A DNA stretch of 64,000 nt, from positions 50,667 to 114,666 of the forward strand of contig CAVJHK010000001.1 of the NCBI GenBank assembly GCA_963649295.1, written 5' to 3'. Position numbers and translations under genes: made by a program. The notes under the pieces are model-generated. The model saw only the letters and a list, made by a program, of their open reading frames with translations, made no database searches and was not told the origin of the DNA. Shown here in pieces: positions 17,091 to 26,153 of the stretch; position 1 is the stretch's first letter; each line of letters starts with the position of its first letter. Source of the stretch: RGIG3528 sp963649295 (GTDB lineage Bacteria > Bacillota > Clostridia > Lachnospirales > Lachnospiraceae).

Positions 17091-19274
17091 ATGGCTTCCG
17101 AAAACGAAAATTTGGAAAGATTGAAGGAACTTTTGAGTGACGAAAAATATGATGAGGCAATTGTCCTTGTCCGCACAATAAAAGAGCGTCATGCAAAAAG
17201 CGCGTCGGACGTCCTTGCCCTTGCGCGTGTTTACGGCAAAATGCACGATTTCAAAAGATCCGAAAATCTTTTTAAAAAAGCATACAGACTCCGTCCGTCA
17301 AAGCTCATGTATCATGAGGTTATGGATATGTGCCTTGAAAACGGACACGTGAAGGATGCGGAAGAATATCTTACGGAATATCGTGCTCTTTCAAATTATG
17401 ACGAAGAAAGCGCACTTGTATACGAGTACAAAATTTTGCGTGCAAAAGGTGCAAAGAAAGAAGAACTGATTGATGCGCTTCTTAGGATATGTGATGTTTC
17501 CTATACCGAAGACATGGCATATGAGCTTGCAAAGTTGTATTACAGAAACGGTCAAATCGAAGAATGTTTGCGTGAATGCGAAAAAATAACCAAATATTTT
17601 TATATGAGTCCCGTTGTCAAGAGAGCCACACTTCTTATGGCATATTGCAAGGGTGACGTAACAGCGGACGAAATAAAGAATTTGGGCAAAGGGGCTTTGG
17701 ATACTGACCAAAATGCGGAAGATTCGGACGCGGGACAAACGGCATCGGCTGACCCGGAAGCCGAAAGCACGGATGAAAATTCATACGAAAGCACGGATGA
17801 AAATGCATACGAAAGCACGGATGAAAATGCATATGAAAGCACGGATGAAAATGCATATGAAACCATGGACGATATCTCGGATTATGCGGATGAAATAATG
17901 GAATCCGATAAGGTTAACGGGATTAAGGACAGTGCGGAGGCGGTTTTTGATATTATGGATGAGGAAGAGCAGGCGGCTATGAACGAGCTTATTCATAATA
18001 TTGCAAACAAGTGCATGAAAAATGGCAAAAAAGACGAAAAAAAGCACAAAAAAGGATTTTTTGCAAAAATGTTTTTTGGGGACGGCGAGCCTGAAAAGGA
18101 ATATGCCACATATGCAAATTATGTGATGCCGGGAAACGAACCTGCGGAATTTTTGTCTGAAACGAATAACGAAGATTTTTTGGGACAGATTAAGCCGGGA
18201 CAAAGTGATATTTTGGAAGAAAGTCTTGCGGAAACTGTAACAGAACAGGAGAAAACAAAGCAGCCGGAAACAAAGCTGCCGGAAACAGAGCAGCCGCACA
18301 TTCCGGAACAGGGATCCGAGCAGGCGGAATTTACAAAAAAGGAATCGGAAGAAAAAATAAATGAACAGGGTTATTCAGAAGCCACGGACGACGAAGCATA
18401 TGAAAAACTGATGCGTGAAGCGATGCTTCAAATGTCTGCCGATATCGACAGCTCCCTTACCGATCCTTTAAACTATTATGTCCCGTATGCGGAACAATTT
18501 ACGTATGAATACAGAAATGAAAAGCTGTGCCGCATAATGAAGCACAGAAATGTTGATGTGCACGAAATCTGCAAAAATTTTTACAGAATCCCCGACACAA
18601 GAAAGCTTATTTTCCAGGCACTCGATATGGCAATAAATTACCGCGGAACGATGTGCCTTGTTGTTACCGGAGAAAAGAAAAGCGGCAGAAGTACTCTTGC
18701 GGTTCGCCTGGTAAATCTCTATTGCAAAATGGGAATATTAAAAAGCGGAAAGGTCGCAAAAATTTCTGCGGACGTACTGAATCGGATCGATTTAAAAAAA
18801 CAGGAAGATGTGCTTTACGATTGCAATATTTTGATTGAAGATGCGGGAAGTGTCGATATTGAATTGTTAAATTCGATAATCGATTATTATGACCAAAAGC
18901 ACAACGGAACCGGAATAATTCTGGAGGACGAAACAAAAGACATAAACAGGCTTTTTAGGGCAAATGACGAATATACAAAGCGTTTTAATTCGCGTATTCA
19001 TTTGCCGAAGTATAAGACAAGCGATTTGCTCGGATTTATGTATGATATTTTTGCGGAAAACGATTATAAGCTTGACACGGATGCGGCGGGGGTGCTTACG
19101 GGGATAATCGAAGAAAGACCCAAAAACACACATGCGCTTGTGTGGGCGTGTGAAAAGGCGGGATGCATTGTGTCAAATGCGGATAAGCGCCTCTCGGGGG
19201 ACCTTGTCAACATGGCAAAAAATGCATCATATGAAAATTACAAGCTTGTGATTACAGGAGAAGATATCATATAA
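17091..19274 (+). CDS. TPR-like protein with C-terminal AAA+-like ATPase domain
   Basis: Protein of 727 residues. Residues 1-200 are TPR-like helices (DVLALARVYGKMHDFKRSEN, FKKAYRLRPSK). Residues 205-470 are an acidic, disordered linker containing four eight-residue repeats (STDENAYE) and a basic patch. Residues about 480-715 resemble a CbbX/SpoVK-type AAA+ module: Walker A GEKKSGRST near residue 527, Walker B-like NILIEDAG near 580, and RFNSRIHLPKYKTSDLL like the arginine-finger/sensor region. Walker A has Arg for Lys, so ATP hydrolysis is uncertain. It forms a tight pair with the cNMP-like gene. A role as a motor or regulator of that partner is inference. Confidence 0.75.
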   Translation: MASENENLERLKELLSDEKYDEAIVLVRTIKERHAKSASDVLALARVYGKMHDFKRSENLFKKAYRLRPSKLMYHEVMDMCLENGHVKDAEEYLTEYRALSNYDEESALVYEYKILRAKGAKKEELIDALLRICDVSYTEDMAYELAKLYYRNGQIEECLRECEKITKYFYMSPVVKRATLLMAYCKGDVTADEIKNLGKGALDTDQNAEDSDAGQTASADPEAESTDENSYESTDENAYESTDENAYESTDENAYETMDDISDYADEIMESDKVNGIKDSAEAVFDIMDEEEQAAMNELIHNIANKCMKNGKKDEKKHKKGFFAKMFFGDGEPEKEYATYANYVMPGNEPAEFLSETNNEDFLGQIKPGQSDILEESLAETVTEQEKTKQPETKLPETEQPHIPEQGSEQAEFTKKESEEKINEQGYSEATDDEAYEKLMREAMLQMSADIDSSLTDPLNYYVPYAEQFTYEYRNEKLCRIMKHRNVDVHEICKNFYRIPDTRKLIFQALDMAINYRGTMCLVVTGEKKSGRSTLAVRLVNLYCKMGILKSGKVAKISADVLNRIDLKKQEDVLYDCNILIEDAGSVDIELLNSIIDYYDQKHNGTGIILEDETKDINRLFRANDEYTKRFNSRIHLPKYKTSDLLGFMYDIFAENDYKLDTDAAGVLTGIIEERPKNTHALVWACEKAGCIVSNADKRLSGDLVNMAKNASYENYKLVITGEDII
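17763..17858 (+). repeat. 24-bp in-frame tandem repeat, 4 copies
   Basis: Four units starting at 17763, 17787, 17811 and 17835 encode ESTDENSY then ESTDENAY three times, with only a few base changes, within the acidic linker of the TPR/AAA+-like protein. Confidence 0.9.
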
Positions 19275-19288
19275 TTTGTGATGCATGT

Positions 19289-19309
19289 CCCCCGTATCGC
19301 TTGCGGGGG
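19289..19309 (+). terminator. Weak terminator-like hairpin
   Basis: CCCCCG/CGGGGG stem (19289-19294, 19304-19309) with a 9-nt loop, 15 nt after the TPR/AAA gene. Only three T follow, so termination is plausible but not strong. Confidence 0.4.
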
Positions 19310-19311
19310 CT

Positions 19312-19407
19312 TTGATTCATGCTTTGAATATAAAGGAAATATTTTGATTCATGCTTTGAATGTAATTGGGATATTTTGATTCATACCTTGAACGTAAGCG
19401 ATACGTC
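19312..19407 (+). repeat. 32-bp tandem repeat, 3 copies, spanning a gene end
   Basis: Units begin at 19312, 19344 and 19376 with TTGATTCAT. The third unit contains the last codons and stop of the minus-strand Ig-like gene, so the other two look like duplicated copies of that 3' end. Confidence 0.7.
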
Positions 19408-19716
19408 GTTTTTTAAATTTTGACCGCCGACGGACTTTACACCCTTAGAAACATTTAAAATATATGATGAATCTTTGGCATAGGCCTGCAAAGGCTCAAT
19501 TTCGATTTCCTGGGTGTTGCTGTTGTAACGTATTGAAGTCTGAAGCGGATTTCCTGACATGTCCGTTACGGACAGGTTGTTCTTGTTTACGGAAGCGGGG
19601 TCAAGGGGCGCCGTGAATTTGATTTTCCAGACAAATTTGCCCGTTTTGAATTTTAATTTTTGCTTGACCTTGCCTTCAACATCATGTGTGGTTGATTCGA
19701 TATTGATAAAATCCAT
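19381..19716 (-). CDS. Small Ig-like (SbsA/Big_5-like) protein
   Basis: Protein of 111 residues that is essentially one immunoglobulin-like domain of the SbsA type: KFTAPLDPASVNKNNLSVTD, SGNPLQTSI, LQAYAKDSSYILNVSKGVKS and a last strand DVSLTFKV. Such domains usually sit within long cell-surface proteins. Here the protein stands alone, has no signal peptide or anchor, and is flanked by oppositely oriented genes. GGAG 8 nt before the ATG supports the start. It could be cytoplasmic or use a non-classical route. Function unknown. Confidence 0.7.
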   Translation of the reverse strand: MDFINIESTTHDVEGKVKQKLKFKTGKFVWKIKFTAPLDPASVNKNNLSVTDMSGNPLQTSIRYNSNTQEIEIEPLQAYAKDSSYILNVSKGVKSVGGQNLKNDVSLTFKV

Positions 19717-19872
19717 TTTTTACTCCGTAAAAAAATTGTCATATTTTTGACAGATTTGTGAGCTATGATTGAATTCGGCATCAATATATATGTTATGCCG
19801 AATGTCTTTTGACATTAGTTTTATTTTGTGCATTGTAACACATTTTATATTTTATGGAAAGTAAAAAATTCC

Positions 19873-19901
19873 TTTACAAACAGTGCATTATTAATTATAT
19901 T
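19873..19901 (+). promoter_or_regulatory. Probable murA promoter
   Basis: TTTACA (19873-19878), a 17-nt spacer and TATATT (19896-19901). It lies in the roughly 290-bp divergent spacer between the Ig-like gene and murA (19717-20004). A TTGACA at 19956 lacks a good -10. I see nothing else certain in this spacer. Confidence 0.45.
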
Positions 19902-20004
19902 ATTTAGAAGTAAAATCCGACTTTTTATAATCGATTGTCAAGCTGTTTTATAGCCTTGACAAAAAGGATTTTGTACAAAAATCGGCATCGGGAGCATACA
20001 GCAA

Positions 20005-21303
20005 ATGGATCAATATGTTATTACGGGCGGAACACCGCTTAACGGTGAAGTGACAATCGGAGGGGCAAAAAATTCCGCGCTCGGTATTCTTGCGGCGGCA
20101 ACGCTTACGGAAGAAACGGTTACAATTTCAAATGTACCCTGCATCAGTGACATAGATATTCTTCTCAATGCTCTATCGGAAATAGGTGCTCTTGTTGTCA
20201 AAAAAGACTGTAATACGGTTATGGTCAATGCCAAAAATATCACTCCCTTTGCTCTCAACAGCGAAAGCCTAAGAAAAATCAGAGGCTCTTATTATCTTAT
20301 AGGTGCCTTCCTCGGACGCTTCAAAAAAGCGGAGGTTGTTCTTCCGGGCGGATGCAATATCGGAACCAGACCGATTGACCAGCATACAAAAGGCTTTGAA
20401 AAGCTCGGAGCGCATGTGCAAATAAAACACGGCATGGTTTTTGCGGAGGCCGAAGAACTGAAGGGCAGCCATATTTTCCTTGACATAGTAAGTGTCGGCG
20501 CAACCATCAATATTATGCTGGCGGCGGTGCTTGCAAAAGGACTTACAATTATCGAAAATGCGGCAAAGGAGCCTCATGTTGTCGATGTTGCAAATTTTTT
20601 AAATTCCATGGGTGCAAATATCAAGGGCGCCGGCACCGACGTTATCAGAATCCGCGGTGTCGAATCACTTCATGCAACGCATTATTCGGTCATTCCCGAT
20701 CAAATCGAAGCGGGTACGTTTATGATTGCCGCAGCGGCGACACGCGGGGATGTCACGCTTAACAATGTTATTCCGAAGCACCTTGAGGCAATTTCGGTAA
20801 AGCTTACCGAGATCGGTGCCGAAGTATATGAATTTGATGACATGGTTCATGTTTCGGCGCACGGAATACTCAAAAATACAAACATTAAAACGATGCCTTA
20901 TCCGGGCTTTCCGACCGACCTCCAGCCGCAGATTACGACACTTCTTTCTTTGTCGCGCGGGACAAGTGTTGTCAACGAAAGTATCTTCGAATCGCGTTTT
21001 AAATATATCGACGAGCTTGTGCGAATGGGCGCAAAGATAAAGGTTGACGGAACAACGGCGGTTGTTTGCGGTGTTCCGAATCTGACGGGAGCGATTGTAT
21101 CGACATCGGATCTTCGCGCGGGTGCGGCTCTTGTAATTGCGGGACTCATGGCGGAAGGCGTGAGCGTTGTCGAAAATATCGAATATATCGAGCGCGGTTA
21201 TGAGCGTTTTGAAGAAAAGCTTGTTTCGCTCGGAGCCTCAATCACCAAGATAAACAAAGAAGAAGAATCAAGCAGAATTATATTCAAAAACAGAATTTCG
21301 TAA
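20005..21303 (+). CDS. murA: UDP-N-acetylglucosamine 1-carboxyvinyltransferase
   Basis: First committed step of peptidoglycan synthesis: transfers enolpyruvate from PEP to UDP-GlcNAc in the cytoplasm. 432 residues, usual length. N-terminal GGTPLNGEVTIGGAKNSALG carries the conserved Lys-Asn pair, and LPGGCNIGTRPIDQH holds the catalytic, fosfomycin-reactive Cys. FPTDLQPQ and the C-terminal GYERFEEKL are typical. Start at ATG 20005, with GGGAG about 11 nt upstream. A strong terminator follows. murC at 36526 is the other peptidoglycan gene here. Confidence 0.97.
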   Translation: MDQYVITGGTPLNGEVTIGGAKNSALGILAAATLTEETVTISNVPCISDIDILLNALSEIGALVVKKDCNTVMVNAKNITPFALNSESLRKIRGSYYLIGAFLGRFKKAEVVLPGGCNIGTRPIDQHTKGFEKLGAHVQIKHGMVFAEAEELKGSHIFLDIVSVGATINIMLAAVLAKGLTIIENAAKEPHVVDVANFLNSMGANIKGAGTDVIRIRGVESLHATHYSVIPDQIEAGTFMIAAAATRGDVTLNNVIPKHLEAISVKLTEIGAEVYEFDDMVHVSAHGILKNTNIKTMPYPGFPTDLQPQITTLLSLSRGTSVVNESIFESRFKYIDELVRMGAKIKVDGTTAVVCGVPNLTGAIVSTSDLRAGAALVIAGLMAEGVSVVENIEYIERGYERFEEKLVSLGASITKINKEEESSRIIFKNRIS

Positions 21304-21305
21304 AC

Positions 21306-21337
21306 AAAAAGGATGTGCGGCAAAACACATCCTTTTT
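21306..21337. terminator. Intrinsic terminator after murA
   Basis: Stem AAAAAGGATGTG (21306-21317) with CACATCCTTTTT (21326-21337), 8-nt loop, extra T residues after. The A-rich 5' arm lets it also serve the converging HD-GYP gene. Confidence 0.85.
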
Positions 21338-21380
21338 TTGTATATTTATTTATTTTATAGGCTTGTATTTTTTGGGCAGG

Positions 21381-22490
21381 TTATACGATTCCCACAATGG
21401 TAATCGATCTTTCCTGCGACAAATCGATACATTTGCCGCTTTTTAAGCGGACATAGGGGCGTGCGGGTGAATGCTTGTTTAACATTACGATTTCCGCGGT
21501 TTCACCGTTGCTTAATAGTACATATTGATTAAGATATGTCGAAATTACATGATCCATAAATGTGAGAAGATATTTGGGATCGTATTTTGTGAGACCTTCG
21601 CTTTCGAAGGTGTTCAAAACTTCAAGGGGGCAAATGGGACCGCGATAGCATCTGGCGGCCGTCATTGCATCATAAACATCCGCAATTGCGATTATTTTTG
21701 CAAAATCGTCCGTATGGCTTCCGACAAGGCCGTCGGGATATCCCGTGCCGTCGGCTCTTTCGTGATGCTGCAGCGCAACAATCGAAATGCGCGAATCGAC
21801 ATTCAAGTCCTTCAAAAGATTGTATCCGGCTCTTGCATGACCCTTGATTATTTTGTATTCGTCGGCAGTAAGTGCGCCTTTCTTTTTTAATATTGCTTCG
21901 GGGATCGTAAGCTTTCCTATGTCATGCAGAAGCCCGGAAAGTATAAGGGCATCCGCATCTTCACGGGGGAGACGAAGCCACTCCGAAAATGCCGTTGCGA
22001 TAATTGCGACGTTTAACCCGTGAACAAATGTTATATCGTCAAGATTGCGTATGCACATAAGCATATCAAAAATCTGTCCCTGGCTTGAAACCTTTTGATA
22101 TACGGCAGAAACAGAATTGAGAAGCGCATTGGTGTCAAGGGAGCTTTTTCCGGAAACAAACGATCTCATTCGTTTTTCTATTGACAAAATGGATTCCTTG
22201 TAGGTGGTCGCAAAATCCATAAAGTCTTTGCTCTGTCTTACGGATTCCGTATAACTGCCGAGCTTCTCGGCGTTACTTTTCAGGGATATCTGTTCTTTTT
22301 GTTTTACCTCGTACGAAACCACGACCTCCCGAATCGAATAAAACTTAAGACGTGAAATACTGTGATCGGACAATACCGTGCCCGATGTCAGAATCATCTG
22401 GTCTGCGGCATTGTAAACGTCTTCGGTGAGAGTCATGCCGGGTTTTATTTTTGTAAGCGGAAGTTTTGCGGTTTTCACGTTGTTCTCCAT
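21381..22490 (-). CDS. HD-GYP domain protein, probable c-di-GMP phosphodiesterase
   Basis: Cytoplasmic protein of 369 residues. The first 70 residues (LPLTKIKPGMTLTEDVYNA) are a domain commonly placed before HD-GYP. The catalytic part keeps all signatures: HGLNVAIIA, LLHDIGKLTIPEAIL, KGHARAGY, QHHERADGTGYPDG and ADVYDAMTAARCYR. The C-terminal 60 residues form a small beta extension (MLNKHSPARPYVRLKSG). It probably hydrolyses cyclic di-GMP. It lies 32 bp after metK on the same strand but lacks a clear SD. A paralogue with the same architecture is at 31580-32662. Confidence 0.9.
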   Translation of the reverse strand: MENNVKTAKLPLTKIKPGMTLTEDVYNAADQMILTSGTVLSDHSISRLKFYSIREVVVSYEVKQKEQISLKSNAEKLGSYTESVRQSKDFMDFATTYKESILSIEKRMRSFVSGKSSLDTNALLNSVSAVYQKVSSQGQIFDMLMCIRNLDDITFVHGLNVAIIATAFSEWLRLPREDADALILSGLLHDIGKLTIPEAILKKKGALTADEYKIIKGHARAGYNLLKDLNVDSRISIVALQHHERADGTGYPDGLVGSHTDDFAKIIAIADVYDAMTAARCYRGPICPLEVLNTFESEGLTKYDPKYLLTFMDHVISTYLNQYVLLSNGETAEIVMLNKHSPARPYVRLKSGKCIDLSQERSITIVGIV

Positions 22491-22522
22491 AGGTTAAAAT
22501 GTAAAGCTTATGAGTAATTATG

Positions 22523-23716
22523 TTAATTCCTGATATATTTCTTCAGATCTTCCGCCTTGTCGGTATTTTCCCAGGGAAGCGTTAGATCGTTTCTGCCGAA
22601 GTGACCGTAGGAAGCGGTCTGCTTATAAATCGGACGGCGAAGGTCAAGCATCTTTATTATGCCGGCCGGACGCAAATCAAAGTTTTCGCGAATGATTTTT
22701 GTGAGTTCGGTGTCGGTGAGCTTTCCGGTGCCGAACGTATCAACCATGACAGATGTGGGCTCTGCAACACCGATAGCATAGGAAACCTGGATCTCGCACT
22801 TGTCGGCAAGTCCCGCCGCAACAATGTTCTTTGCAACGTAACGAGCCGCATAGGATGCCGAACGGTCAACCTTTGTCGGATCCTTTCCCGAAAATGCGCC
22901 GCCGCCGTGACGTGCGTATCCGCCGTAGGTGTCAACGATAATCTTTCTGCCTGTGAGTCCCGAGTCTCCGCAGGGGCCGCCGACAACAAATCTGCCTGTC
23001 GGATTAATGAAATATTTTGTGTTTGTATCAACGAGCAAACCGGGTATTACGGGCTCAATGACATATTTCATGATGTCTTCCTTTAATTGCTCTTCGGGGA
23101 CTTCGGGCGCATGCTGGGCGGAAACAACAACAGCCGCAACACGCACGGGATGGCCGTTTTCGTCGTACTCAACCGTAACCTGGGATTTTCCGTCGGGACG
23201 GAGATAAGGAAGAACGCCTGTCTTTCTTACTTTTGCAAGCTCACGCGTGAGCCTGTGGGCAAGGACGATTGGGTAAGGCATATATTCTTCGGTTTCGTTT
23301 GTGGCATATCCGAACATCATTCCCTGGTCGCCTGCGCCTATTGCGGCTATTTCGGCCTCGGAATCCTTTTTGTCGCGCGCTTCGAGTGCCTTGTCGACAC
23401 CCATTGCGATGTCGGGCGACTGGTGATCGAGCGCAATCATTACGTTGCACGTGTGTCCGTCAAAGCCGATGTCGGAATTTGTATATCCGATGTCGCAAAC
23501 GGTATCGCGTACGATTTTTTGGTAATCGACGTTTGCCGTTGTCGTGATTTCGCCCATTACAAGGACAAAGCCGGTGGAGCATACCGTTTCGCATGCAACG
23601 CGGGCTTCCGGATCCGCCGTAAGTATTGCGTCAAGTATTGCGTCAGACACGTTGTCGCATACTTTGTCGGGATGTCCTTCGGTAACCGATTCGGATGTAA
23701 ATAATCTTTTATCCAT
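22523..23716 (-). CDS. metK: S-adenosylmethionine synthetase
   Basis: Makes SAM from methionine and ATP, the donor for RsmA and other methylases. 397 residues. FTSESVTEGHPDKVCD at the N-terminus, GAGDQGMMFGYA and GGGAFSGKDPTKVDRS are the three family signatures. Start at ATG 23716, with AGGAG close upstream; the longer frame to 23776 has no support. The 5' leader of about 75 nt shows no recognisable SAM riboswitch. HD-GYP follows in the same direction. The SAH-processing genes are at 55300-58690. Confidence 0.97.
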   Translation of the reverse strand: MDKRLFTSESVTEGHPDKVCDNVSDAILDAILTADPEARVACETVCSTGFVLVMGEITTTANVDYQKIVRDTVCDIGYTNSDIGFDGHTCNVMIALDHQSPDIAMGVDKALEARDKKDSEAEIAAIGAGDQGMMFGYATNETEEYMPYPIVLAHRLTRELAKVRKTGVLPYLRPDGKSQVTVEYDENGHPVRVAAVVVSAQHAPEVPEEQLKEDIMKYVIEPVIPGLLVDTNTKYFINPTGRFVVGGPCGDSGLTGRKIIVDTYGGYARHGGGAFSGKDPTKVDRSASYAARYVAKNIVAAGLADKCEIQVSYAIGVAEPTSVMVDTFGTGKLTDTELTKIIRENFDLRPAGIIKMLDLRRPIYKQTASYGHFGRNDLTLPWENTDKAEDLKKYIRN

Positions 23717-23799
23717 AATTCTCCTTAAATTTATGTGGATTTGTGGCTTTTTTATGTGTCTTTTTTTGTGACGCACGCGACTTTTTTAAGTCACTCTTT

Positions 23800-23827
23800 A
23801 TCATAACTCAAATATTAATTTTGTCAA
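23800..23827 (-). promoter_or_regulatory. metK promoter
   Basis: On the minus strand, TTGACA (23822-23827), a 16-nt spacer and TATGAT (23800-23805), giving a leader of about 75 nt. Confidence 0.65.
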
Positions 23828-23911
23828 GATTTGAGAACGGACGATACATAAAAACAGGCATAAAGAATAAATAAAAAAAGAGAATTTTAGGCTTTATACC
23901 GCTTATTTTTG

Positions 23912-23941
23912 TTTACAAATGCGACAGATTTGTTATATAAT
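23912..23941 (+). promoter_or_regulatory. Promoter of the two-component operon
   Basis: TTTACA (23912-23917), an 18-nt spacer and consensus TATAAT (23936-23941), about 40 bp before the histidine kinase start and divergent from metK. Confidence 0.6.
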
Positions 23942-23980
23942 CATTAATTAAGTATTAAGAGGAACTTGTGAGGACCGGAT

Positions 23981-25453
23981 ATGAAGGTTAGGCAAAAGAT
24001 TCTGATTGCTTTTTTTGCAATCCTTTTGGTCCCGGGGATCTTGATGTTTGTTGTGGGAAAGCTGTCTATTAACAGAGTCGAAAGGAAATTAGAAACGGTA
24101 AGCGGCCATGTTTCTGTTTTGTTTGAACCGATCCGTGCGCTTACCGAGCTTACTGACAGCGAATATAACGAATTGTGCGTTACGGCGGATTTTTATCCCG
24201 AAAGATTCACATCCGATACCCGGCTCAAAAGTATCAACGATGCACTTACAAAAAAATATTCTTATCTTGCGCTCATAAAGGGCGGACAGAATTATTTTGT
24301 CGGAGATGCGGAGAATTTTGCACTTTACGGCAAAAAAATTTTAAAGGCCGTTGAAGGCGATTCGGAAATTCCGGACGGCATTGTCATTTCCGATGACAAA
24401 ATCCAGCTGATTGTGAAAATGCATGAGATTACCTTTGATGACGGAGATACGGGAGCATGCTTCATTGTCACAAAGGCGTCCGAAGCTGCAGAAAAATTTA
24501 TTGCCGGTATGGTGGCAAAATTTCTCATAATCTTCCTTATTTGCGCGGCCGGTACGGCTTTTCTCTACAAATGGGTCGAGGCAAGCATCATAAAGCCGCT
24601 TGACACACTAAAGGTTGCAACAAGGAAAATCGGCTCGGGTGACTTAAATTTTACCTTAAAGCGCGACAAACAGGACGAAATCGGACAGCTATGCAATGAT
24701 TTTGAAGAAATGCGGCGCCATTTAAAGACACAGATAGACCAGACGGAGCATTATGAGCAGGACATCCGCGAAATGATTTCAAATGTTTCGCATGACCTAA
24801 AAACTCCTCTTACAACGATTAAGGGATATGCGGAAGGGCTTTTGGACGGAGTGGCGGATTCAAAAGAAAAACGCGACAAATACCTAAAAACGATTGTTGT
24901 GAAGGCGGGAGACATGACTCTCCTCGTTGACGAGCTTTCTTATTATTCAAAGCTTGACAACAACAAGCTCCCGTACAAATTTGAAAAGGTGAATGCGGTC
25001 GGATATTTTGGCGACTGTGCGGAAGAATATCAAACGGAGCTCGAAATGAAGGATTTTAGTGTTTCGTTTGTTTCAGAAATAGATCCTTCGACGCTTGTTG
25101 TGATCGACTGCGAACAAATCAGGCGCGTGATGAACAATATTGTGGGAAATTCGGTTAAATACCGGACAAATGATATCAGGGGTGAAATACAGATTCGTCT
25201 TACGGATTCCGGAGATTCGGTGAGAGTGTCTGTTTCGGACAACGGGATCGGAATTTCCAAAGAAGAGCAGGCACATGTGTTTGAAAGATTTTACAGAGCG
25301 GACAAATCAAGGACGTCGGGGCGCGCAGGCACCGGAATCGGACTTGCGATAGTCGAAAAAATCATAAAAGAACACAAGGGAAGGGTTTTTGTTAAAAGTG
25401 AGATCGGAAAAGGGACCACGATGTCCTTTACCATAAAGAAAGGAGAGCAGTAA
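23981..25453 (+). CDS. Membrane sensor histidine kinase
   Basis: Sensor kinase of 490 residues. TM1 spans about residues 8-25. An extracellular sensor region follows to about 180, then TM2 (LIIFLICAAGTAFLYKWV). HAMP follows (KPLDTLKVATRKIGSGD). HisKA has the phospho-accepting His in NVSHDLKTPLTTIKGYAEG. The HATPase has an N box (NNIVGNSVKY), a G1 box (VSDNGIGI) and G2 boxes (GRAGTGIGLAIV). The response regulator gene starts 1 nt after its stop, so they form a cognate pair. The signal is unknown. Confidence 0.95.
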   Translation: MKVRQKILIAFFAILLVPGILMFVVGKLSINRVERKLETVSGHVSVLFEPIRALTELTDSEYNELCVTADFYPERFTSDTRLKSINDALTKKYSYLALIKGGQNYFVGDAENFALYGKKILKAVEGDSEIPDGIVISDDKIQLIVKMHEITFDDGDTGACFIVTKASEAAEKFIAGMVAKFLIIFLICAAGTAFLYKWVEASIIKPLDTLKVATRKIGSGDLNFTLKRDKQDEIGQLCNDFEEMRRHLKTQIDQTEHYEQDIREMISNVSHDLKTPLTTIKGYAEGLLDGVADSKEKRDKYLKTIVVKAGDMTLLVDELSYYSKLDNNKLPYKFEKVNAVGYFGDCAEEYQTELEMKDFSVSFVSEIDPSTLVVIDCEQIRRVMNNIVGNSVKYRTNDIRGEIQIRLTDSGDSVRVSVSDNGIGISKEEQAHVFERFYRADKSRTSGRAGTGIGLAIVEKIIKEHKGRVFVKSEIGKGTTMSFTIKKGEQ

Positions 25454-25454
25454 A

Positions 25455-26153
25455 ATGGCTACAAAAATACTTATAGTGGAGGACGACAATTCCATAGCGG
25501 AACTCGAGAAGGATTATCTCGAACTCGGAGGTTATGAGGTGCAGGTGCAATCCGACGGCAGGAGCGGCCTAAAGGCAGCGCTTGACGGTGACTTCGGGCT
25601 TTTGATTCTTGATATTATGCTTCCGGGTGTTGACGGCTTTGAAATTTGCAAACAGGTTCGCGAAAAGAAAAACGTGCCGATTCTCTTTGTATCGGCAAAG
25701 AAGGAAGACATCGACAAAATCAAGGGACTCGGCTACGGTGCCGACGATTATATCACCAAGCCCTTCAGCCCCAACGAGCTTGTTGCGCGTGTAAAGGCAC
25801 ATATCGCGCGTTATACCCGTCTTGCGGGAGATTTGGAGCACAAAAGCGAAACAATCGAAATCAGAGGCTTAAAGATCGACAAGGCTTCACGTCGTGTTTT
25901 CATAAACGGTGAAGAAAAGAACCTCACCAAAAAGGAATTCGACTTGCTCACGTTCCTTGCGGAGCATCCCGATCGTGTATACGAAAAGGAAGAGCTTTTT
26001 AACAAAATCTGGGAAATGGAATCGTACAGTGACGGCGATATCGCAACCGTTACCGTTCATATCAAAAAAATAAGAGAAAAGATAGAGGAGGATGCCACAA
26101 ACCCGCAATATATCGAAACTATTTGGGGCAAGGGCTACAGATTTAAGGTATGA
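25455..26153 (+). CDS. OmpR-family response regulator
   Basis: Transcription factor of 232 residues. The receiver domain has the acidic pocket (VEDDNS), the phospho-acceptor Asp in LLILDIMLPG, FVSAKKE, and the conserved Lys in YITKPF. The C-terminal winged helix runs from about residue 135, with LTKKEFDLLTFLAEHP, VTVHIKKIREKIEED and YIETIWGKGYRFKV. It is the partner of the kinase just upstream. The aminotransferase gene overlaps its stop (ATGA), so targets may include its own operon. Confidence 0.96.
   Translation: MATKILIVEDDNSIAELEKDYLELGGYEVQVQSDGRSGLKAALDGDFGLLILDIMLPGVDGFEICKQVREKKNVPILFVSAKKEDIDKIKGLGYGADDYITKPFSPNELVARVKAHIARYTRLAGDLEHKSETIEIRGLKIDKASRRVFINGEEKNLTKKEFDLLTFLAEHPDRVYEKEELFNKIWEMESYSDGDIATVTVHIKKIREKIEEDATNPQYIETIWGKGYRFKV

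Noticed and set aside
17600..18299. Minus-strand ORFs across the acidic repeat region
   Set aside because: Repetitive antisense readings of the 24-bp array; no SD and no family similarity.
23728..23800. SAM riboswitch before metK
   Set aside because: The leader is only about 75 nt and lacks the SAM-I core. Only a weak GTGAC/GTCAC inverted repeat is seen.
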